Source of the DNA: Planotetraspora phitsanulokensis
GTDB lineage: Bacteria > Actinomycetota > Actinomycetes > Streptosporangiales > Streptosporangiaceae
Reading direction: 5' to 3'
DNA length: 64,000 bases
Assembly (NCBI RefSeq): GCF_016863295.1
Contig: NZ_BOOP01000014.1
Coordinates: forward strand, 28,109 to 92,108
In this document: positions 63,970-64,000 of the stretch, piece by piece
Layout: every line of letters starts with the position of its first letter
Numbering within the stretch: the stretch's first letter is position 1
Notes under the pieces: generated by a model
Databases searched by the model: none
What the model was told of the DNA's origin: nothing
The model's input: the letters and a program-made list of their open reading frames with translations, nothing else
Translations under genes and position numbers: made by a program

Positions 63970-64000
63970 CCGAAGGCCGGGGAGATGGCGCCGGAAGTGT
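63962..64000 (+). CDS. Possible start of another gene, cut by the edge
   Basis: An ATG at 63962 overlaps the preceding stop by eight bases and stays open to the edge (MADRRPGRW); a second ATG at 63985 directly follows GGGGAG. Too short to judge. Confidence 0.2.
   Translation, partial: MADRRPGRWRRKC

Overview
The window looks like a piece of chromosome from a high-GC, spore-forming-type actinomycete, most likely Streptosporangiales (Streptosporangium/Nonomuraea/Microbispora-like). The signs are very high GC, many GTG/TTG starts with GGAGG-type ribosome sites, two conservon (cvn) operons, a DUF222/13E12 HNH nuclease, DUF2469, an actinobacterial rpsB-tsf-pyrH-frr-cdsA-rlmN order, and GlnD/GlnB/Amt linkage. 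From memory, much of the gene content matches the Mycobacterium tuberculosis stretch from about Rv2857c to Rv2920c (SDR/aldC/GATase/glnA4, rlmN-cdsA-frr-pyrH-tsf-rpsB, xerC-dprA-comM-yraN, DUF2469-rnhB-lepB-rplS-trmD-rimM-KH-rpsP-ffh, glnD-glnB-amt), rearranged and with insertions. Genus is not determined.

Layout. 0-4.9 kb: polyamine import and degradation: a spermidine/putrescine-type ABC importer (permease cut by the window edge, lipoprotein, ATPase) with an aminobutyraldehyde-type dehydrogenase, divergent from an Lrp/AsnC regulator. 4.9-5.3 kb: degenerate 27-bp tandem repeats running into a cyclase-family hydrolase, which is translationally coupled to a nitrilase. 6.8-11.9 kb: a two-domain DivIVA protein, a small ABC system, and a large HNH nuclease with an SOS-box-like promoter. 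12.0-18.8 kb: rlmN, a suppressor-of-fused-domain protein, and the cdsA-frr-pyrH-tsf-rpsB translation cluster (transcribed right to left). 19.1-22.6 kb: ArsR-type repressor/MFS pair with a triple operator and a family III CoA-transferase. 22.6-23.0 kb: non-coding stretch with a cluster of DnaA-box-like 9-mers. 23.1-27.2 kb: yraN-comM-dprA-xerC on the plus strand. 27.2-35.5 kb (minus): M23 protein, DUF2469, rnhB, two signal peptidases, rplS, trmD, rimM, KH protein, rpsP, ffh. 35.7-46.6 kb: a GT39-like membrane glycosyltransferase and two complete tandem conservons. 46.8-52.0 kb: amt-glnB-glnD with a GlnR-like site, and a primary-like sigma factor. 52.2-54.7 kb: hutF-hutI. 55.1-58.9 kb: ABC exporter, AbiEii-like nucleotidyltransferase, a 64-residue protein and a membrane protein. 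58.9-64 kb: GntR/FadR regulator divergent from a gamma-glutamyl-polyamine pathway operon (GS-like ligase, aldehyde dehydrogenase, SDR, gamma-glutamyl-GABA hydrolase).

How it fits together. The left and right ends hold two different polyamine/GABA routes: direct oxidation with uptake on the left, the gamma-glutamylated route on the right. With hut genes and amt-glnB-glnD they make the flanks nitrogen-related, around a translation/secretion core. Recurrent features of this genome are short degenerate tandem repeats in intergenic DNA and inside disordered protein tails (cyclase tail, ArsR tail, kinase tail, DivIVA linker), and strong hairpins between core genes. I see no tRNA, rRNA, CRISPR array, insertion sequence or prophage. 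No wholly new multigene defence system is evident; the most unusual items are listed in the findings.
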